Assembly (NCBI RefSeq): GCF_000214495.1
Contig: NZ_AFIJ01000004.1
Coordinates: 1 to 64,000, forward strand
Length of the DNA stretch: 64,000 nucleotides
From: Megasphaera lornae
GTDB taxonomy: Bacteria; Bacillota; Negativicutes; Veillonellales; Megasphaeraceae
Reading direction: 5' to 3'
A program made the translations under genes and the position numbers. Shown here piece after piece: positions 35,789-45,015 of this stretch. Numbering within the stretch: the stretch's first letter is position 1; each line of letters begins with the position of its first letter. The notes under the pieces were generated by a model that saw nothing but the letters and a program-made list of their open reading frames with translations, was not told where the DNA came from and searched no databases.

Positions 35789-36814
35789 ATGAGTCCAGAA
35801 GCAAAAGGGCAAATGGCGGGAACGGATACGAAAGGGAATTTTACCGTATCTTCTTCCCCTCACGTGCGGAGTAAAGAATCTATTTCAAAAATTATGTGGA
35901 GCGTCGTCGCCGCCTTGGTACCGGCCGCCGCTTTCGGGGTATATTATTTCGGGATGAACGGCCTGGTAAATATTATTGTCGCCATCGTATCGGCAGTCAT
36001 TTTTGAATTTTTATGGGAAAAAATGATGCATAAACGGGTCACCATTGCCGACGGCAGTGCCGTGATTACAGGGTTATTATTGGCAATGTGCTGTCCGCCG
36101 TCCTTGCCGTGGTGGATGAGCGTGATCGGGTCTTTTTTAGCCATTGTAGTATGTAAGCAATCGATGGGCGGCCTGGGGTACAATTTGTTTAATCCGGCAC
36201 ACGTAGGTCGTGCGGGGTTGATGGTATCATGGCCGGTGGCAATGACTACGTGGACACAAATGAACGGCTCCGTAGTCGACGGTGTAGCAGGTGCTACCCC
36301 GCTTAATGTACTGAAACATGGCGGTACGGAAGCACTGTTCAATTTGTTCGGTACAAACGACTGGGCGGCGATTTATAAAAGTATGTTTTTCGGCTTCCGT
36401 GGCGGTTCCTTAGGAGAAACTTCCACTGTGTTGCTGATTTTAGGCGGCTTGTTTTTGATTTATCGCGGGTATATTAAATGGCAAGTCCCCGTCATTATGA
36501 TTGCTACGGTCGGAATTTTAATGGGCTTGGTTGCCGGGGACGCGCACTTGGCCGTATTCCATATGATGGCCGGCGGTTTGATTATCGGGGCGTTTTTCAT
36601 GGCCACGGATATGGTTACGGCGCCGATTACGCTGAAAGGACAAATGCTGTTTGCGTTAGGATGCGGCATTATTACCGTCTTGATTCGTCTCTTGGGTGGG
36701 TATCCCGAAGGGGTTTGCTACTCTATTTTATTGATGAATGCGTTGACACCGTTGATTGATCGGGTTGTAAAACCCAAGGTCTTTGGCGCAGTGAAGACAA
36801 AGGGGGCGAAATAA
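35789..36814 (+). CDS. rnfD: Rnf complex subunit RnfD
   Basis: A 341-aa membrane subunit with about nine spans, homologous to NqrB. It includes NLFNPAHVGRAGLM and the flavinylation region GATPLN (near residue 170), where a Thr carries covalent FMN in characterised RnfD proteins. The preceding residue is Ala (AGAT) rather than the common Ser; the Thr is kept. It lies 28 bp after rnfC with an AGAAGGG site. Confidence 0.95.
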   Translation: MSPEAKGQMAGTDTKGNFTVSSSPHVRSKESISKIMWSVVAALVPAAAFGVYYFGMNGLVNIIVAIVSAVIFEFLWEKMMHKRVTIADGSAVITGLLLAMCCPPSLPWWMSVIGSFLAIVVCKQSMGGLGYNLFNPAHVGRAGLMVSWPVAMTTWTQMNGSVVDGVAGATPLNVLKHGGTEALFNLFGTNDWAAIYKSMFFGFRGGSLGETSTVLLILGGLFLIYRGYIKWQVPVIMIATVGILMGLVAGDAHLAVFHMMAGGLIIGAFFMATDMVTAPITLKGQMLFALGCGIITVLIRLLGGYPEGVCYSILLMNALTPLIDRVVKPKVFGAVKTKGAK

Positions 36815-36815
36815 G

Positions 36816-37370
36816 ATGGCCGAGAACAAAGGAAACAACTTAGTAAAAATTGCTATGAATTTGATCTTAACCTGTCTTGTTTCCGGCTGTATTATCGGTG
36901 CCGTCTTCTTTATTACGGGACCTACGGCGCGTGCTAAAGCGGAACAGATGAAGGAAGAATCCATGCGCGGTTTAGTTCCGCAGGCTGAAAAATTCACGCC
37001 CGTTGCCGGTGAAAAAGATACCTTTGTAGCGGAAAAAGACGGGAAAAAGATTGCGTATATTATTCCTACGGCACCGAAAGGATACGGCGGTCCTATTAAA
37101 TTGTTGACGGCAGTAAGTACGGACGGCACGGTAATCGACTATGTCGCGCTGGAAGCCAATGAAACCCCGGGGTTGGGCGATCGCGGTGCAAAAGAGCCGT
37201 TTAAAAGTCAAATAAAAGGGAAAAAAGAAGCATCTCTGGAAGTTACCAAGGATCCGAGTCAAAAAGACAAAGTACAAGCGATGACAGGGGCTACCATTTC
37301 TTCCCGCGCCTTTACTTTGGGCGTTAAGCAGGCTGTAGAAAAAGCGGCACAGATGGGAGGGAAATCATAA
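36816..37370 (+). CDS. rnfG: Rnf complex subunit RnfG
   Basis: A 184-aa subunit with one N-terminal span and an extracytoplasmic FMN-binding domain. The flavinylation motif is TGATISS near residues 155-161, modified on Thr by ApbE in homologues; apbE lies at the end of this operon. The segment ETPGLGDRGAKEPF is also typical. It begins 1 bp after rnfD and overlaps rnfE by 1 bp. Confidence 0.95.
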   Translation: MAENKGNNLVKIAMNLILTCLVSGCIIGAVFFITGPTARAKAEQMKEESMRGLVPQAEKFTPVAGEKDTFVAEKDGKKIAYIIPTAPKGYGGPIKLLTAVSTDGTVIDYVALEANETPGLGDRGAKEPFKSQIKGKKEASLEVTKDPSQKDKVQAMTGATISSRAFTLGVKQAVEKAAQMGGKS

Positions 37371-37993
37371 TGAATCTTTGGAAAGTATTTAGCCGAGGCA
37401 TTATTGAAGAAAATCCGTACTTTGTATTGGCCTTGAGTCTGTGTCCGGGTTTGGCGGTTACGACCAGTGTTATTAACGGCTTGACCATGGGCTTGACGGT
37501 ATGGTTCGTTATTACGTCCAATAATGTGGTAGTATCTATTATTCGTCGTACGATTAATAAAAAAGTACGGGTACCTGTGTACATTACCTGTATTGCCACG
37601 ATTGTTACGTGTGTACAATTGGTATTACAGGCCTATGCGCCGGAACTATATAAGGCGCTGGGCGTATATTTGGATTTGGTGGTTGTATTTGCCATTATTT
37701 TGGCTCGTGCCGAATCGGTAGCTTCCAAAAACGGTATTGTCGTATCTTTCTTGGACGGCATGGGCATGGGCGTAGGGTTTACAGGCGCCATGCTTATTAT
37801 TTCCGTGGTTCGTGAACTGTTCGGTAACGGCACCTTGTTGGGGATTCCCATGTTCGGACCGTCGTATCAGCCGGCACTTATTTTGGCATTGCCGCCGGGA
37901 GCGTTTATGTTAATCGGTTTCTTTATGGCGGGGATTAAGATGTGGAATAATGCTCGTGAAAAAGCGAAACAAATGAAAGGGAGTGAAGGATAA
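37370..37993 (+). CDS. rnfE: Rnf complex subunit RnfE
   Basis: A 207-aa, six-span membrane subunit homologous to NqrD. NPYFVLALSLCPGLAVTTSV carries one of the membrane-embedded cysteines that, with RnfA, are thought to bind an iron-sulfur centre. The overlap arrangement TAATG with rnfG and with rnfA shows tight coupling. Confidence 0.95.
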   Translation: MNLWKVFSRGIIEENPYFVLALSLCPGLAVTTSVINGLTMGLTVWFVITSNNVVVSIIRRTINKKVRVPVYITCIATIVTCVQLVLQAYAPELYKALGVYLDLVVVFAIILARAESVASKNGIVVSFLDGMGMGVGFTGAMLIISVVRELFGNGTLLGIPMFGPSYQPALILALPPGAFMLIGFFMAGIKMWNNAREKAKQMKGSEG

Positions 37994-38568
37994 TGGGAGA
38001 ATATTTTACCCTGTTCATCGGTGCCGTGTTGATTAACAACTTCGTTTTGACAAAATTTCTCGGCCTTTGTATTTTCTTCGGGGTTTCAAAAAATTTGAAC
38101 GCCTCGATCGGCATGGGGTTTGCCGTTACTTCCGTTATTACCATGAGTACCGTGCTGGCATGGTTGTTATATAACTATGTATTAATGCCGTTGGATCTTA
38201 CTTTTTTACGAACCATTTCTTTTGTGGTACTAATCGCCAGCTTCGTACAGCTGTTGGAAATCGTCATTAAAAAAATGTCACCCACTTTATATAACATGTG
38301 GGGAATTTATTTGATGTTAATTGCCACCAACTGTATTGTACTTTCTGTACCGGTGATCAGTATTACCAATCATTACGGGTTTTTGGAAAATCTCGTATTT
38401 GCCGTCGGCTCCGGTTTGGGGTTTGCGTTGGCCTTGGTCTTGATGGCCAGCTGCCGGGAAAAATTGGATTATGCCGCAGTACCGGAGGCCTTGCAGGGAA
38501 CTCCGATTGCGTTTATTGTAGCCGGCATGTTGGCTTTAGCTTTTCTCGGGTTCTCCGGTATGATATAA
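37993..38568 (+). CDS. rnfA: Rnf complex subunit RnfA
   Basis: A 191-aa, six-span membrane subunit homologous to NqrE and a structural mirror of RnfE. LINNFVLTKFLGLCIFFGVS at the N-terminus is the family signature with the conserved Cys. It overlaps rnfE by one base. Confidence 0.96.
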   Translation: MGEYFTLFIGAVLINNFVLTKFLGLCIFFGVSKNLNASIGMGFAVTSVITMSTVLAWLLYNYVLMPLDLTFLRTISFVVLIASFVQLLEIVIKKMSPTLYNMWGIYLMLIATNCIVLSVPVISITNHYGFLENLVFAVGSGLGFALALVLMASCREKLDYAAVPEALQGTPIAFIVAGMLALAFLGFSGMI

Positions 38569-38592
38569 TGGAAAGGAGTTGGAATTAATATC

Positions 38593-39441
38593 ATGGAATA
38601 TACGCAAATCGCTATTTCCGCGGTAGCTATTATGACTTGTATAGGCGTTGTCTTCGGGTTCATTTTGGCTTTTGCGGATAAAAAGTTTGCCATGGAAGAA
38701 AATCCGCTCATCGGTGAAGTGGAAGAAGCCTTGCCGAAAGGACAATGCGGGGCTTGCGGATTTGCAGGTTGTGCAAAATATGCGGAAGCCGTCGTGTTGG
38801 ATCCCGAAGTAGCTCCGAATTTATGCGTGCCGGGGAAAAAAGAAGTGGCGGATATTGTAGCCAATTTAACCGGAAAAATTGCGGAAGAAACAGAACCTCA
38901 ATTTGCGCATGTTCGTTGTCGCGGCGGTTTAGGTATTGCCAAAGTGGCCTTTGAATACAAAGGAATTCACGACTGTGCCGCCGCCAAGTTGGTACAACAG
39001 GGACCCAAGTTTTGTAAATTCGGCTGTTTGGGATTCGGAAATTGCGTGCGGTCTTGTCCGTTCGGCGCGATGACTATGGGGGAAAACGGCTTGCCGGTAG
39101 TGAACAAATCACTGTGTACCGGGTGCGGTAAATGTGCCGGCGTATGCCCCAACCATATTATTGAATTATTGCCGATGAGTGCGCCTGTCAGCGTAGGGTG
39201 TTCTTCGAAAGAAATGGGAGCGGCCGCCAAGAAAAACTGTTCGTCCGCTTGTATCGGTTGCGGCTTGTGTATGCGAAATTGTTCTCATGAAGGCGGTGTG
39301 AAAGTAGTGGATCACTTAGCCGTTGTTAATCCGGCTATTTGTCACAGCTGTGAAGAAGCTACTTGTATTACTAAATGTCCGACAAAAGCGATTACGGCCA
39401 TGTTGGAATCGCATCTTGTATCGGAAGAAAAGATAGGGTAA
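38593..39441 (+). CDS. rnfB: Rnf complex subunit RnfB (iron-sulfur)
   Basis: A 282-aa subunit thought to accept electrons from ferredoxin. It has one N-terminal span, a four-Cys cluster motif (CGACGFAGC with a later Cys, residues about 52-76), and several ferredoxin-like [4Fe-4S] motifs (CVRSCPFGAM, CTGCGKCAGVCP, CIGCGLCMRNCS, CEEATCITKCP). It lies 24 bp after rnfA with an AAAGGAG site. Confidence 0.95.
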   Translation: MEYTQIAISAVAIMTCIGVVFGFILAFADKKFAMEENPLIGEVEEALPKGQCGACGFAGCAKYAEAVVLDPEVAPNLCVPGKKEVADIVANLTGKIAEETEPQFAHVRCRGGLGIAKVAFEYKGIHDCAAAKLVQQGPKFCKFGCLGFGNCVRSCPFGAMTMGENGLPVVNKSLCTGCGKCAGVCPNHIIELLPMSAPVSVGCSSKEMGAAAKKNCSSACIGCGLCMRNCSHEGGVKVVDHLAVVNPAICHSCEEATCITKCPTKAITAMLESHLVSEEKIG

Positions 39442-39445
39442 ACAT

Positions 39446-40507
39446 ATGAGGGGAAAACGACGTATTATAGGATGGATACTTACGGCGTTTCTTGTCATTG
39501 CAGGCTGCTCCGGATGTGGTAAAACACAGACGGAGCAGTTTTTTGACAGAAACGGGGTGGCAATGGATACGACCGTATCGTTGCGGGCGGCCGGCGGAGA
39601 CGCCCAAGGTGCATTACAAGAAAGTATGGATTTTATTAATCGCTTGGATCGGTTGGCCGGTACGAATCATGCTGATAGTGATGTCAGCAAAATCAATGCG
39701 GCCGCCGGAAAATCGTATGTAGCGGTTGATCCCGACGTGTATGAAATGATTTCTTTTGCCAAGACGTACTCGGAAAAAAGTCGGGGTGCTTGGGATATTA
39801 GTGTCGGTATATTTACTAAATTATGGGACATAGGAAATCCGGATGAACATATTCCGGCACCGGCGGAGATACAAAAACATTTGTCCTATGTAAATTATAA
39901 GGATATTTTATTGCGTCCGTCGGATCATGCCGTAATGTTGGCAAAACCCGGCATGTATATTGATTTGGGCGGAGTTGCCAAGGGATTTGCCGTTGATGAA
40001 ATTCTCAAAATTTATAAAAAACACAAGGTCACTAACGGTCTGATTAACTTGGGGGCCAGCTCCATGTATGCGATGAATACGAATGCGAAGGGGACTGCAT
40101 GGAATATCGGTATTAAGCATCCGCGCGTGCAGGAAGACGGAACGTATTTGGGGATTGTTAAAATTCAAGATCAATTTTTATCCACATCCGGTGATTATGA
40201 ACGATATTTTATTAAAAACGGGGTACGATATCATCATATTTTTGATCCTAAAACCGGCTATCCGGCGCGTCACGGTGTCATGAGTGATTCCCTTGTTATT
40301 CAGGGAGATGTACCGCACGGCGGTATGTTGAGCGATATTTTAACGACGGTCGTATTTGTTTTGGGACCGGAAAAAGGGTTGGCATTTATAGAAAATACGC
40401 CGGGCGTAGAAGGAGAAATTACCGGTACGGACGGTACGGTATATATGACGAAAGGATTTAAAAAGAATTTTTCCGATTTACATCCGGATTTTCACTTAGC
40501 ACAATAA
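39446..40507 (+). CDS. apbE: FAD:protein FMN transferase ApbE, lipoprotein
   Basis: A 353-aa extracytoplasmic enzyme that attaches FMN to Thr residues of RnfG and RnfD. A lipoprotein signal ends in a lipobox IAGC near residue 21. ApbE signatures are MDTTVSL, GGVAKGFAVD, and the C-terminal DPKTGYPARHGVMSDSLV with the Mg2+-binding DxxTT-like ILTTVVFV. It begins 4 bp after rnfB, so cofactor insertion is co-expressed with its targets. Confidence 0.95.
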   Translation: MRGKRRIIGWILTAFLVIAGCSGCGKTQTEQFFDRNGVAMDTTVSLRAAGGDAQGALQESMDFINRLDRLAGTNHADSDVSKINAAAGKSYVAVDPDVYEMISFAKTYSEKSRGAWDISVGIFTKLWDIGNPDEHIPAPAEIQKHLSYVNYKDILLRPSDHAVMLAKPGMYIDLGGVAKGFAVDEILKIYKKHKVTNGLINLGASSMYAMNTNAKGTAWNIGIKHPRVQEDGTYLGIVKIQDQFLSTSGDYERYFIKNGVRYHHIFDPKTGYPARHGVMSDSLVIQGDVPHGGMLSDILTTVVFVLGPEKGLAFIENTPGVEGEITGTDGTVYMTKGFKKNFSDLHPDFHLAQ

Positions 40508-40575
40508 TAAGAATCAATATACATATATAATGCGCAGGTATTTGTATAAGGCATGTCTGTTTTGCACAAAACATA

Positions 40576-40604
40576 TTTACTTTTTCCTCATAATATATGA
40601 TAAT
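40576..40604 (+). promoter_or_regulatory. Candidate promoter for the Lrp regulator
   Basis: TTTACT (40576-40581), 17 bp, GATAAT (40599-40604), about 50 bp before the start codon. No terminator is visible after apbE, so read-through from rnf is also possible. Confidence 0.4.
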
Positions 40605-40653
40605 ATAGGCGTACATAATAGTTTTTAAATATTCGCAGAGGATGGTAGTAAAT

Positions 40654-41094
40654 ATGGATCATATTGATGATAAGATATTAACGATTTTAAAGAAGAACGG
40701 GAAAGCATCTGCGACGGAAATCAGCAAAGTCGTTGGCTTGTCAATTCCTGCCGTTGCCGAACGCGTACGTAAGATGGAACATGGCGGTGTTATTCAGGGA
40801 TACGGAGCTAAAATCAGCCGCCGGAAGACAGGCTATAATGTGACTGCCTTTATTATGGTCAATCTGGAACGATCCGGAGAAGTGGAAGAATTTCGTGACA
40901 GTATTATCCGGTTTCCGCAAGTGTTGGAATGCCATCATATTGTAGGCGCTTTTGATTACTTGCTGAAAGTGTTGGTAAAAACACCGGATGATTTGGAACA
41001 TTTTTTGATGGATGAATTGAATGAAATTCCTACGGTTGCTTCCTCACAGACCTTTATGTGCCTTTCGACAATCAAAGAAGAGTGGAATGTGTAA
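40654..41094 (+). CDS. Lrp/AsnC family transcriptional regulator
   Basis: A 146-aa regulator: N-terminal helix-turn-helix (DDKILTILKKNGKASATEIS, then GLSIPAVAERVRKME) and C-terminal RAM effector domain (ECHHIVGAFDYLLKV). These proteins sense amino acids or similar metabolites. I prefer ATG 40654 because GAGG (40638-40641) lies 12 nt upstream; the in-frame ATG 40642 directly abuts that GAGG and would leave no spacing. Its position after rnf-apbE may reflect regulation of energy metabolism (inference). Confidence 0.9.
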   Translation: MDHIDDKILTILKKNGKASATEISKVVGLSIPAVAERVRKMEHGGVIQGYGAKISRRKTGYNVTAFIMVNLERSGEVEEFRDSIIRFPQVLECHHIVGAFDYLLKVLVKTPDDLEHFLMDELNEIPTVASSQTFMCLSTIKEEWNV

Positions 41095-41110
41095 GGAAGA
41101 AAGAAGCGGG

Positions 41111-41142
41111 AGAGAGCAGAAGAAAACTGCTCTCTTTTTTTA
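41111..41142 (+). terminator. Terminator after the Lrp gene
   Basis: AGAGAGCAG / CTGCTCTCT, a perfect 9-bp stem with an AAGAAAA loop, and a seven-T run. Confidence 0.9.
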
Positions 41143-41231
41143 TTTGACCATAGAGACCGGACGTTTTATGATAAGAATAAAAACAGCGATCATCGGCGGT
41201 GCGCCGGTGAAGTGCATAAGAGGTGTCACGG

Positions 41232-43133
41232 ATGGGGAGTATAAAAGTACAGAAATTAACAAAGTCATTCGGCATACATACCGTTTTTAAGGATGTATCC
41301 TTTGAATTACATCGCGGGGAGCGGTTAGGTTTGATCGGGGCGAACGGGGCGGGAAAATCCACGTTATTAAAATGTCTTATAGGGGAAGAAGAGTACGATG
41401 ACGGGAATTTTATCGTATCGGCCGGTGAAACCGTCGGCTATTTGCAGCAAAATATTACCTATGATGCGGGGCTTACATTGCGGCAATTGCTTACCGAGGC
41501 ATGGCAGGATGTGCTGCGATTGGAAAAGCAATTAAAAGAGACGGAACAAGTTATGCGGGAACGTCCTCAGGATACGGAACTGATGGGGCGGTATGCACGC
41601 ATGCAGGAAAAATTTGAATGGCTCGGCGGCTTCGCGTATGAAAGTATGTCTCGTAAGATTGTACAGGGATTGGGGTTTTCGGCAGCCGATATGGAACGCC
41701 CGGTACAAGAATTTTCAGGCGGTCAAAAAACACGTATTAATTTGGCAAAAGCGTTAGTACGGCGACCGGATTATTTATTCTTGGATGAACCGACAAATCA
41801 TTTGGATGTGGACATGTTGGAATGGCTGGAAACCTATTTATTGTCGTATGAAGGCGGTATTTTGATTGTTTCACATGATCGGTATTTTTTAGATCGGGTA
41901 GCTACGGGAATTTTGGACTTAACCGACGGCGGTGTAAAAAAATATAAGGGGAATTACACGCAGTACAAAATACAGTATCGACAACAGCGAGATGCCTTGG
42001 AAAAAGCGTATCAAAAGCAACAGGAACATATTCGGGAAACCGAAGACTACATACGAAAATACAAGGCCGGTATTAAAGCGAAACAAGCGCGCGGTCGTCA
42101 ATCTCAATTAAACCGGCTGGAACGAATTGACCTGAATCCGGAAGCGGCTACGTTGAAATTTTCTTTTTCGCCGGCCGTAGAGAGCGGCCAAAAAGTGTTA
42201 GTATTGGATGATGTTTGCGGCGGCTATACGGGGAAGCCGTTATTTTCGCATCTCTCGCTTTCCATCCGTCGCGGCGAAACGGTGGCTTTGGTGGGCGCGA
42301 ACGGCACGGGGAAAACGTCGTTGTTGAAGCTGATTATGGGAGAAACGACGCCGACTTCCGGGCATATTGTGTGGGGCAGTCGGGTACAACCGGGATATTT
42401 TTCGCAGGAACATACGGAATTTAACGGCCGCACTACGGTATTGGCGGAAATTATGGATACCTTCAGCTATGGAGAAGAAGAAGCACGTTCCGTATTGGGA
42501 CGGTTTTTATTCAGAGGGGATGAAGTCGATAAAACGATTGGCGCATTAAGCGGCGGGGAACAAGCGCGGTTGGCGTTGCTGAAATTATTTTTACAAGGTC
42601 CCAATTTCTTGATTTTGGACGAACCGACGAACCATTTGGATATTCCTACCCGGGAAATATTGGAAAAAGCGCTGCTGGATTTTGGCGGGACGTATTTAGT
42701 GGTTTCGCATGACCGCTATTTTTTGGATACCATTGCCGGCCGTACGTTGGTATTGGAAAATCGGACAGTAAAAGAATATTTGGGAAACTATTCCTATTAT
42801 CGGGAAAAACGGCAAGAAGAACAGCAAGCCGCACAGGAAAAGGCGGAACCCGCAACGGCAATCCCGAAAAAAAAGGAAGCGACAGGAAAAATACGGGCTT
42901 CGGAGCATATAAAAAAAAGCGCCCCTTCTTCCTACGGTAAGGAAAAACAGTTGGAAACCATAGAAATGAAGATTGCTGAATTGGAGGCTACCGTAAAAAT
43001 GTATGAAGTGCAGTTGTCTTTACCGGAAAATATGGCGGACAGTCAAAAATTAATGACCCTCAATGAGCAGTATGAAAAGACCGTGGAAGCGTTGCAACAG
43101 GCCTATGAAAAGTGGGAAACGTTGGCCGAATAA
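41232..43133 (+). CDS. ABC-F family ATPase (ribosome-associated type)
   Basis: A 633-aa soluble protein with two ABC domains and no membrane span. First: Walker A GANGAGKST, signature FSGGQKTR, Walker B LFLDEPTNHLD. Second: GANGTGKTS, LSGGEQAR, LILDEPTNHLD. An Arg/Lys-rich linker lies between them, and a C-terminal coiled coil (about 560-633) resembles Uup/YdiF-type members. ABC-F proteins act on the ribosome E site. ATG 41232 is 8 nt from AAGAGG (41218-41223); GTG 41223 is rejected because it overlaps that site. Antibiotic protection cannot be inferred. Confidence 0.93.
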   Translation: MGSIKVQKLTKSFGIHTVFKDVSFELHRGERLGLIGANGAGKSTLLKCLIGEEEYDDGNFIVSAGETVGYLQQNITYDAGLTLRQLLTEAWQDVLRLEKQLKETEQVMRERPQDTELMGRYARMQEKFEWLGGFAYESMSRKIVQGLGFSAADMERPVQEFSGGQKTRINLAKALVRRPDYLFLDEPTNHLDVDMLEWLETYLLSYEGGILIVSHDRYFLDRVATGILDLTDGGVKKYKGNYTQYKIQYRQQRDALEKAYQKQQEHIRETEDYIRKYKAGIKAKQARGRQSQLNRLERIDLNPEAATLKFSFSPAVESGQKVLVLDDVCGGYTGKPLFSHLSLSIRRGETVALVGANGTGKTSLLKLIMGETTPTSGHIVWGSRVQPGYFSQEHTEFNGRTTVLAEIMDTFSYGEEEARSVLGRFLFRGDEVDKTIGALSGGEQARLALLKLFLQGPNFLILDEPTNHLDIPTREILEKALLDFGGTYLVVSHDRYFLDTIAGRTLVLENRTVKEYLGNYSYYREKRQEEQQAAQEKAEPATAIPKKKEATGKIRASEHIKKSAPSSYGKEKQLETIEMKIAELEATVKMYEVQLSLPENMADSQKLMTLNEQYEKTVEALQQAYEKWETLAE

Positions 43134-43148
43134 TTTGAGAAAAGTGAG

Positions 43149-43181
43149 AAAAAAGAATGAATATCTTCATTCTTTTTTTTT
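43149..43181 (+). terminator. Terminator after the ABC-F gene
   Basis: AAAAAAGAATGAA / TTCATTCTTTTTT, a 13-bp stem with a TATC loop and an extended T run. The next 47 bp include a 12-bp palindrome TTAAACGTTTAA (43211-43222) just upstream of the following promoter. Confidence 0.85.
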
Positions 43182-43227
43182 ATTATATATTTTATAAGAA
43201 ATTTATATTATTAAACGTTTAACTTAC

Positions 43228-43255
43228 TTTACAAGCGATTATTACATGGTATACT
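43228..43255 (+). promoter_or_regulatory. Promoter of the lactate dehydrogenase-type gene
   Basis: TTTACA (43228-43233), 16 bp, TATACT (43250-43255), with an extended -10 TGG. The palindrome TTAAACGTTTAA sits 5 bp upstream and may be an operator. Confidence 0.6.
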
Positions 43256-43286
43256 AAACCTATTATATAAGGAAAGGATGATACGT

Positions 43287-44696
43287 ATGCAAACTCATTT
43301 TAACCCGGTGACGCCGGAAGTATTGGCGGCGTTACGACAAGCGGTAGGAGACAAATATGTCAAAACGGACGAGGACTGTCTCACGGCATATCAAACGGAT
43401 GAAGAAGGAAATTCCCATTTTTTTCAAAAACCGGAAGTGGTGGTTTTTCCCGGTACTACGGAAGAAGTGGCGCAAATCGTTAAATTGGCCAATACGTATG
43501 TGGTCCCGATTACGCCCCGCGCGGCCGGAACGGGGGTGGCGTGCGGTGCAATTCCCATTTACAAAGGCATTGTGGTGGAACTGGAACGGATGAATAAAAT
43601 TTTGACATTGGATGCGGAAAATATGTATGCCGTTTGTCAACCAGGCGTGTTGACGGGGGACTTGCAGCGGGAAGCGAAAAAATACGGCCTGTTATATGCC
43701 GGTGATCCCTCCAGTTCCGACAGTTGTCAGATTGGCGGCAACGTTGCCAATAATGCGGGCGGTAATAAAGCAGTTCGTTACGGTACGACACGCCATCAGA
43801 TTTACAGCTTGCAAGTCGTGACGCCGACCGGAGAGATTGTGACGGTGGGCGGTCGTTTGCAAAAATGTTCTTCCGGCCTTTGCTTGGAACAACTGATTGC
43901 CGGCTCGGAAGGAATTTTGGGAATTATTACTGAAATAACTTTGCGGTTGCGTCCTCTGCCTCCGTATGCGTTTAACATGGTATGTGTATTTACGGATGAT
44001 ACGGCGGCGTTTGCGTTGCCCAATAAAATTTTAAAAGCGGGTATCAATCCGACGAGTATTGAATATATGGATAGAGAAGCGCTGCAAATGACGTGCAAGT
44101 TTTTAGATATGTCCATGCCGCATGTACAAGAAGGGTGTTCGTATGTGATTGTCACAGTAGAAACGTTTGATGAAGCCGAACTGGATCGCAAGATGGAACA
44201 ACTCTGTGATTTGGCGGAACAAAACGGTTCGATTGATGAATTTGAAGCGGATAAACGGATTTGGACCTTGCGCAAACAATTTGCCGAAGCGGCACGGAAT
44301 ATAGATAAAATGTATCAGGCGGAAGATTTTGTCGTGCCGTTGGATAAAATTTCGGCTATTACGGCGCAATTGCCGGAATTACGAGAAAAATATGATTTAT
44401 ATTGTGTGACGGTTGCTCATATCGGGGACGGCAATATTCATGTATTGCCGCTAAATAACAAAGGACTTTCGCCGGAAGCTTGGTTTGAAAAGATTAAAGA
44501 ATTTCATCGTGATTTATTTCCCAGAGTATATGCACTGGGAGGAAAAATGTCGGGAGAACATGGTATCGGCTATAAAAAACGGGATGAATTTGCACGATGT
44601 ACGTCGGCTGAAGAATTGCAGCTGATTCGCAGTATTAAACGGGCGTGGGATCCGAAGCAGATTATGAATCCCGGAAAACTCATTGCCGTTGAATGA
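43287..44696 (+). CDS. FAD-linked oxidoreductase, probable D-lactate dehydrogenase
   Basis: A 469-aa GlcD/Ldh-type flavoprotein. The FAD-binding PCMH domain (about 45-220) shows TPRAAGTGVACGAIP and GGNVANNAGGNKAVRYG. The C-terminal oxidase domain has HIGDGNIH (metal/substrate His) and GEHGIGYKK. D-lactate dehydrogenases of lactate-fermenting Negativicutes belong here and pass electrons to an electron-transfer flavoprotein; glycolate or 2-hydroxyglutarate oxidation is the alternative. ATG 43287 is preferred (AAAGGA 8 nt upstream) over ATG 43278, which overlaps that site. No etfAB is nearby. Confidence 0.85.
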   Translation: MQTHFNPVTPEVLAALRQAVGDKYVKTDEDCLTAYQTDEEGNSHFFQKPEVVVFPGTTEEVAQIVKLANTYVVPITPRAAGTGVACGAIPIYKGIVVELERMNKILTLDAENMYAVCQPGVLTGDLQREAKKYGLLYAGDPSSSDSCQIGGNVANNAGGNKAVRYGTTRHQIYSLQVVTPTGEIVTVGGRLQKCSSGLCLEQLIAGSEGILGIITEITLRLRPLPPYAFNMVCVFTDDTAAFALPNKILKAGINPTSIEYMDREALQMTCKFLDMSMPHVQEGCSYVIVTVETFDEAELDRKMEQLCDLAEQNGSIDEFEADKRIWTLRKQFAEAARNIDKMYQAEDFVVPLDKISAITAQLPELREKYDLYCVTVAHIGDGNIHVLPLNNKGLSPEAWFEKIKEFHRDLFPRVYALGGKMSGEHGIGYKKRDEFARCTSAEELQLIRSIKRAWDPKQIMNPGKLIAVE

Positions 44697-44702
44697 GGCT
44701 GT

Positions 44703-44739
44703 GCGGCGACGCGTATTCGGGGGACGTGTCGCCGCTTTT
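44703..44739 (+). terminator. Probable terminator after the lactate dehydrogenase gene
   Basis: GCGGCGACGCG (44703-44713) / CGTGTCGCCGC (44725-44735), an 11-bp stem with one G-U pair, then only four T residues. Confidence 0.6.
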
Positions 44740-44960
44740 GTTAGAAAAACAAGCGGTGCAGAACGCCGGCCATAGCATACGATACGGATATACGGTCGCC
44801 TGCCCGGGCGGAAAAGAGGCACCGGGTACAGCGGGGATACAAAACCGGCGGTAACGTATTTTCCATAATCAACCGTACGACAGGGGCGGTCCCGTCGTAC
44901 GGTTGGTGCTTTTTAGGGGGAGCTGTCGGCGGCGGTTGTAAGAATATCGGCGACAGGGGC
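44740..44960 (+). other. GC-rich hairpin region upstream of the CoA-transferase homologue
   Basis: No ORF is supported. AACCGTACGAC (44871-44881) and its complement (44894-44904) form a perfect 11-bp stem capped by GGG-CGGT-CCC, followed by GGTGC and five T. CTGTCG (44923-44928) / CGACAG (44951-44956) form another stem. The first resembles a terminator or attenuator; what would be terminated is unclear. Confidence 0.45.
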
Positions 44961-44989
44961 TTGCAGATTCGGTCATCATCACGCATACT
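44961..44989 (+). promoter_or_regulatory. Promoter of the CoA-transferase homologue and fumC
   Basis: TTGCAG (44961-44966), 17 bp, CATACT (44984-44989), 27 bp before the start codon, which leaves a very short leader containing the AGGGGGGAG ribosome site. Confidence 0.5.
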
Positions 44990-45015
44990 ATAAGAACAGG
45001 GGGGAGTTTTGGGGT

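Noticed and set aside
43211..43222. TTAAACGTTTAA palindrome as a definite operator
   Set aside because: Only 12 bp and AT-rich; listed as a possible site in the promoter entry but not claimed as a finding.
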